A stretch of DNA of 64,000 nt, taken from the NCBI RefSeq assembly GCF_016827595.1, contig NZ_JAECMS010000004.1, positions 62,001 through 126,000 of the forward strand, written 5' to 3'. Positions within the stretch are counted from its first letter, which is position 1. Every line of letters begins with the position of its first letter. The notes below the pieces were generated by a model that was given only the letters and a program-made list of their open reading frames with translations, ran no database searches and was not told the origin of the DNA. The position numbers and the translations under genes are program-made. Below are positions 60,649 to 64,000 of the stretch, piece by piece. Source of the DNA: Luteirhabdus pelagi. GTDB lineage: Bacteria; Bacteroidota; Bacteroidia; Flavobacteriales; Flavobacteriaceae.

Positions 60649-61527
60649 ATGAAGAAAATAGATCCCAACGACTTTAAAGTTTCGGCCCATCACCGACGAG
60701 AGGATTTACCTTCCTCCTTCGACTTGGATGCCTCGGAAAAGAAAATTGAAAAAGAACTGGAGAAAACCCGCGAGGAGCTCGGCGAACTTCAGGATGTCCT
60801 ATATGCCCATGGAAAATATGGCGTTTTGGTCTGCTTACAAGGCATGGACACAGCAGGAAAGGATAGCCTAATCCGTGAAGTGTTTAAGGATTTCAATGCC
60901 CGCGGTGTGGTCGTCCATAGTTTTAAAACGCCTACCGCCTTGGAAAAGCGTCACGACTATTTATGGCGCCACTACTGTAAGCTTCCAGAAAGGGGAAAGT
61001 TTGGGGTCTTTAACCGAACGCATTATGAAAATGTATTGATTACCCGTGTTCATCCCGAGTATATTTTGGGTGAAAACATTCCAAAAGTGAACAGCTTAGA
61101 CGATATAAATGAAGCGTTTTGGGACCAGCGTTTTGAACAGATCAACGATTTTGAACGAATCATTTCCCAGAATGGCACCATCATTTTCAAATTCTTTTTG
61201 AATATTTCGAAAGAGCGACAGAAATACCGATTGCTACGCAGGTTGAACAAGCCCAACAAACATTGGAAGTTCTCGCCGGCCGATTTGGATGAACGTGATT
61301 TATGGGATGACTATATGGATTGCTATGAAGATGCCATTACCCGCACTTCCAAAACACATGCGCCTTGGTTTAACATCCCTGCCGACGATAAAGCGACCGC
61401 CCGATATCTTGTGGCAAAGATTTTGTTGGAAACCCTTCAGCGATATAATGATATTAAAACCCCAGAATTGGATCCTGAAATAAAAGCACAAATCGACGAT
61501 TATAAGGATCGCTTAAACAATGAATAA
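60649..61527 (+). CDS. ppk2: Polyphosphate kinase 2 family protein
   Basis: 292 residues. Walker A is LQGMDTAGKDSLIREVFKD; lid and Walker B regions are RHDYLWRHYCKLPERGKFGV and FNRTHYENVLITRVHPE; the later FFLNISKERQKYRLLRRL and HWKFSPADLDERDLWDDY are PPK2 signatures. PPK2 enzymes transfer phosphate between polyphosphate and nucleoside mono/diphosphates. Single-domain with a short N-terminal extension, so likely class I or III; the nucleotide is uncertain. A TATCTTTA element at 60636-60643 is just upstream. It precedes the M28 peptidase gene by 28 nt. Confidence 0.92.
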   Translation: MKKIDPNDFKVSAHHRREDLPSSFDLDASEKKIEKELEKTREELGELQDVLYAHGKYGVLVCLQGMDTAGKDSLIREVFKDFNARGVVVHSFKTPTALEKRHDYLWRHYCKLPERGKFGVFNRTHYENVLITRVHPEYILGENIPKVNSLDDINEAFWDQRFEQINDFERIISQNGTIIFKFFLNISKERQKYRLLRRLNKPNKHWKFSPADLDERDLWDDYMDCYEDAITRTSKTHAPWFNIPADDKATARYLVAKILLETLQRYNDIKTPELDPEIKAQIDDYKDRLNNE

Positions 61528-61555
61528 TTTTAATCGTCTTTACATAAAATTTTGC

Positions 61556-62989
61556 ATGAAAAATACTGCTCGAATCCCCCAAACTTTTTTACTCACCTTT
61601 CTCACACTTCTATTAGTTGGAAATACTGCCATTTCGCAAACTAAGGAGAAAGACTCTACCATGCTTCGCAATATCTACGATATGGCGCTGTTGAATGGGA
61701 AAGCCTACGATTGGCTCGATTATCTTTCCAACGAAATCGGGGGGCGACTGTCAGGTTCGCTCAACGCCCAACGTGCCGTGGAATATACCGAAGCAGAATT
61801 GAAGAAACTCGGCTTGGATAAGGTTTGGCTTCAGCCTGTGATGGTACCAAAATGGACACGAGGACCGCAAGAGCAAGCCTATATTGAAACCTCTCCAGGC
61901 ATCACCACCCAGGCGAACATCTGTGCCTTGGGAGGCTCTGTTCCAACGCCAGCACTCGGACTAAAAGCCGAAGTTATTGAAGTACAGGGATTGGATGATC
62001 TCGCACGGTATGGCAAAGACCAAATTGAAGGAAAGATCGTTTTTTATAACCGTCCGATGCAGGCCGACCTCATTAATACCTTCGAGGCCTACGGCGGCTG
62101 TGTGGACCAGCGATATGCAGGAGCCATGGAAGCGGCAAAATATGGCGCAGTAGGAATTGTAGTTCGGTCTATGACCTTAAGCAATGACGACCTTCCGCAT
62201 ACCGGCTCTATGAGTTACGGCGAAACACCTCCAGACCAACGGATTCCAGCCTGTGCCATTAGCACCAAGGATGCCGATTACTTGAGCAGTGCGTTAAGCT
62301 TAAAACCAGATTTGAAGTTCTATTTTAAGCAACGCTGTAAAACGTATGACGATGTTCAGTCGTATAATGTTATCGGTGAAATTACCGGTTCTACCTATCC
62401 CAATCGCTACATGATTGTCGGGGGGCATTTGGATTCTTGGGACTTAGGCGATGGTTCGCACGATGATGGTGCGGGTTGTGTGCAAAGCATGGAGGTATTG
62501 CGCATCTTCAAGGAAGTGAATTATAAACCTAAGCATAGCATTCGAGTGGTGTTGTTTATGAATGAAGAGAATGGGCTACGCGGTGGACGAAAATATGCTG
62601 AAGAAGCAAAGCTGAAGAACGAGCAACATGTATTTGCCTTGGAAAGCGATGCCGGAGGGTTTACGCCAAGAGGGTTTTCCTTCGATACCGATACTGAAAA
62701 CTTTGAACAAATAGAAAGTTGGAAGCCTTTGTTTGAACCCTATCTTATTCACTATTTCGAACGTGGTGGAAGTGGCGCCGATATTGGTCCGTTAAAGGAC
62801 GATAAAATCGTATTGGCTGGCCTGCGGCCCGATTCGCAACGCTATTTCGATCACCACCACGCTGCGAGCGACACCTTCGATGCGGTAAACAAGCGCGAGC
62901 TCGAACTCGGAGCCGCTACAATGGCCAGTTTGGTGTATTTAATGGACACCTATGGCACGACGAGTGAAGTTGGGGAGGTGAAGGATTAG
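61556..62989 (+). CDS. Secreted M28 family zinc peptidase with PA domain
   Basis: 477 residues from ATG 61556; a start at 61520 would overlap ppk2 by 8 nt and precede the signal peptide. Signal: TFLLTFLTLLLVGNTAISQ. A PA-like insert (IEGKIVFYNRPMQADL, GAVGIVVRSMTL) is followed by the M28 dinuclear zinc site: His and Asp in GGHLDSWDLGDGSHDDGAG, Glu-Glu in MNEENGLRGGRKYAEE, Asp in ALESDAGGFTPRG, and His in HHHAASDTFDAV. It resembles carboxypeptidase Q/aminopeptidase-type M28 enzymes. The TAG stop is the first base set of a heptad repeat region. Confidence 0.92.
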   Translation: MKNTARIPQTFLLTFLTLLLVGNTAISQTKEKDSTMLRNIYDMALLNGKAYDWLDYLSNEIGGRLSGSLNAQRAVEYTEAELKKLGLDKVWLQPVMVPKWTRGPQEQAYIETSPGITTQANICALGGSVPTPALGLKAEVIEVQGLDDLARYGKDQIEGKIVFYNRPMQADLINTFEAYGGCVDQRYAGAMEAAKYGAVGIVVRSMTLSNDDLPHTGSMSYGETPPDQRIPACAISTKDADYLSSALSLKPDLKFYFKQRCKTYDDVQSYNVIGEITGSTYPNRYMIVGGHLDSWDLGDGSHDDGAGCVQSMEVLRIFKEVNYKPKHSIRVVLFMNEENGLRGGRKYAEEAKLKNEQHVFALESDAGGFTPRGFSFDTDTENFEQIESWKPLFEPYLIHYFERGGSGADIGPLKDDKIVLAGLRPDSQRYFDHHHAASDTFDAVNKRELELGAATMASLVYLMDTYGTTSEVGEVKD

Positions 62990-63074
62990 GAATGTAGAAT
63001 TAGGAATGCAGAATTGAGAATGCAGAATTAGGAATGAAGAGTTATGAGTTTTTGAGTTAGGAGTTATGAGTTGC
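62983..63074. repeat. Degenerate 7-bp array starting at the M28 stop codon
   Basis: Thirteen consecutive units of 7 bp run from 62983 with one extra T near 63053. Early units follow GAATKNA-type forms (GGATTAG, GAATGTA, GAATTAG, GAATGCA, GAATTGA), later units GAGTTAT, GAGTTAG. The first unit contains the M28 stop codon (62987-62989). TAG or TGA occurs in many units in the direction of the gene. Confidence 0.85.
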
Positions 63075-63121
63075 AGAGAAGCAGAGAAGCAGAGAAGCAA
63101 AGAAGCAAAGAAGCAAAGAAT
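63075..63121. repeat. 8-bp purine-rich tandem repeat
   Basis: AGAGAAGC occurs three times, then AAAGAAGC twice, then a partial AAAGAAT. The period is exactly 8 and the units are near-identical, unlike the drifting 7-bp units on either side. Confidence 0.85.
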
Positions 63122-63143
63122 ATAGAGAAAAGAAAAAAGACTA

Positions 63144-63199
63144 GAGACTAGAGATTAGAATCAAGAACCAAGATATTAGATGTACGATTGTAGATTTTA
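63144..63199. repeat. Degenerate 7-bp array (eight units)
   Basis: Eight units of the form G-A-N4-A/C: GAGACTA, GAGATTA, GAATCAA, GAACCAA, GATATTA, GATGTAC, GATTGTA, GATTTTA. Where T-A-G spans unit boundaries a stop codon is created in most 7-bp steps on the plus strand. Confidence 0.8.
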
Positions 63200-63223
63200 A
63201 AAGTATCGGTTAAATAATTCAAC

Positions 63224-63293
63224 ATCCTACGACCTACCACCTACGACCTAAATCCTACCACCTATCGCCTAATGTCTAACACCTACCGTCTAC
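63224..63293. repeat. Degenerate 7-bp array ending in the DUF1853 stop codon
   Basis: Ten units of 7 bp follow N2-C-Y-T-A-N on the plus strand, with CCTA or TCTA at a fixed place in each. On the minus strand every unit carries TAG. The unit at 63287-63293 includes the DUF1853 gene's own stop codon (63290-63292), and the final three codons of that gene (RWW) appear to be repeat-derived. Confidence 0.85.
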
Positions 63294-64000
63294 CACCACC
63301 GAACGAAAAACAACTCGATCCCTTTATTGGTTTTATGGTAGACCAAGGCAGAACGCTTTTGTGCTAGTTTTTCATCCAATTGCCGCTTGGCTTCCCCAAA
63401 GGAAATCCAAGTCGTGTGGCTTTCCGGAGATAGCAACCATTCTTTTTTCTGGGGAAGATAAAAGGAACCTGGATAATTTTTTGGAGTGAAATCGTCTATC
63501 GTGATATGACGACCAATAACGCAATCCGAAAACGCTTCAGGAAGATTGCTTTTCTCCATTCCCTTCGGAAGAAACAGAAAACTCTTTAAGCATAACTGCT
63601 GTTCAATTGTTGAAGGTTGAAGTTGCAACGATTCAAGCAAGGGTTCCGTTGCCTCGGAATAAAGTAAGGGAAACTGATGCTGCTTCAGTTTTTGAAGTTT
63701 TTCAACCAAACGATCCTTTCGGTTTGGACCAATCCATTTTTCTATTAGCCTGTCACCCAAAGATTCATCAAACAAATAAAACTTACAGGCTAATTCGACA
63801 TGAAGGTTTTTTTCGATTTCGGAATCATACAATAGATAATCCAATTCACCCAACGTTTGTTCCTCCCCTTGAATCTGAATATTCGCAGCCAAAAGCTCAT
63901 ACCGATCCGAATGCTTCACCATAAATTCAAAACAGTATTCCGCTTGCTTACCCAACATCAATTGTGATGGAAATTGGAAGGCTTGTTCAGAGACCTTCAA
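63290..64000 (-). CDS. DUF1853 family protein, 3' part (runs off window)
   Basis: 236 codons are visible; the frame continues past 64000, so the true start is outside. DUF1853 pattern: QGEEQTLGELDYLLYDSEI and NLHVELACKFYLFDESLGDR, WIGPNRKDRLVEKLQKL, with acidic and Lys/His residues (E-L-D, H-x-E-L-A-x-K) resembling a PD-(D/E)XK nuclease-like core. CLKSFLFLPKG follows. The function is unknown. The C-terminus ends FFVRWW, the last residues apparently coded by the heptad array, which suggests that the original end has been altered. Confidence 0.82.
   Translation of the reverse strand: MKVSEQAFQFPSQLMLGKQAEYCFEFMVKHSDRYELLAANIQIQGEEQTLGELDYLLYDSEIEKNLHVELACKFYLFDESLGDRLIEKWIGPNRKDRLVEKLQKLKQHQFPLLYSEATEPLLESLQLQPSTIEQQLCLKSFLFLPKGMEKSNLPEAFSDCVIGRHITIDDFTPKNYPGSFYLPQKKEWLLSPESHTTWISFGEAKRQLDEKLAQKRSALVYHKTNKGIELFFVRWW

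Noticed and set aside
63060-63121. Possible CRISPR-like array
   Set aside because: The units are 8 bp in direct tandem with no spacers and no cas genes nearby.

Overview
The window looks like chromosome of a marine member of the Flavobacteriaceae (Bacteroidota). Supporting signs are type IX secretion (T9SS) C-terminal signals of types A and B, a T9SS plug protein, a Na+-pumping NADH:quinone reductase (Nqr) operon, a secreted protein with the flavobacterial 'QVGIGTTTP' motif, moderate-to-low GC, poor Shine-Dalgarno sequences and Bacteroidota-type promoters (TTG, about 20 nt, TAnnTTTG). No rRNA, tRNA, CRISPR array, prophage or insertion sequence was seen.

Layout. 1-885: 5' part of gyrB (minus strand). 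1.1-11 kb: housekeeping and small accessory genes (DUF2911, queE, a HerA-like ATPase, an AI-2E-type transporter, a DCC thiol protein, YkvA, folD, ffh). 11.3-20.1 kb: a signalling operon with two soft-spaced histidine kinases, a single-domain response regulator, a response regulator fused to a class III nucleotide cyclase, a PycTM (Pycsar-effector family) membrane protein, a TerB-like protein and a frameshifted Crp/Fnr-type regulator. 20.2-31.7 kb: serine hydrolase, ene-reductase, succinate-semialdehyde dehydrogenase, gpmI, map, a methyltransferase and a T9SS type B secreted protein. 31.7-44.4 kb (all minus): apbE, a small protein, DUF4846, a large M43 metalloprotease with a T9SS type A signal, and nqrABCDEF. 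44.6-54 kb: T9SS plug, DUF3667, apaG, NRDE, pruA, an Omp28/TlpA/DUF6029 group and a NUDIX hydrolase. 54.2-59.5 kb: a tight five-gene operon (ABC ATPase, permease, MscS channel, outer-membrane barrel, REC-AAA+ regulator). 59.5-64 kb: a lipoprotein gene broken by one in-frame TGA, ppk2, an M28 peptidase and a partial DUF1853 gene.

How genes work together. The kinases of the 11.9-17.1 kb stretch probably phosphorylate the two receiver proteins. The second receiver is fused to a cyclase with all catalytic residues, and the next gene is a membrane protein of the family that acts as effector in Pycsar anti-phage systems. This reads as a phosphorelay-controlled cyclic-nucleotide pathway with a PycTM-type output, the strongest candidate here for an undescribed system. 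ApbE, encoded nearby, supplies the covalent FMN needed by NqrB and NqrC.

A second unexpected pattern is a set of degenerate 7-bp-period arrays in three intergenic regions (after ffh, after nqrD, and between the M28 and DUF1853 genes). Unit sequence drifts but the 7-bp period holds. Four arrays start at, or include, the stop codon of the neighbouring gene, and most units carry TAG, TAA or TGA in register, which places stops in all three reading frames.

Limits: all family names come from reading motifs by eye; no searches were run.
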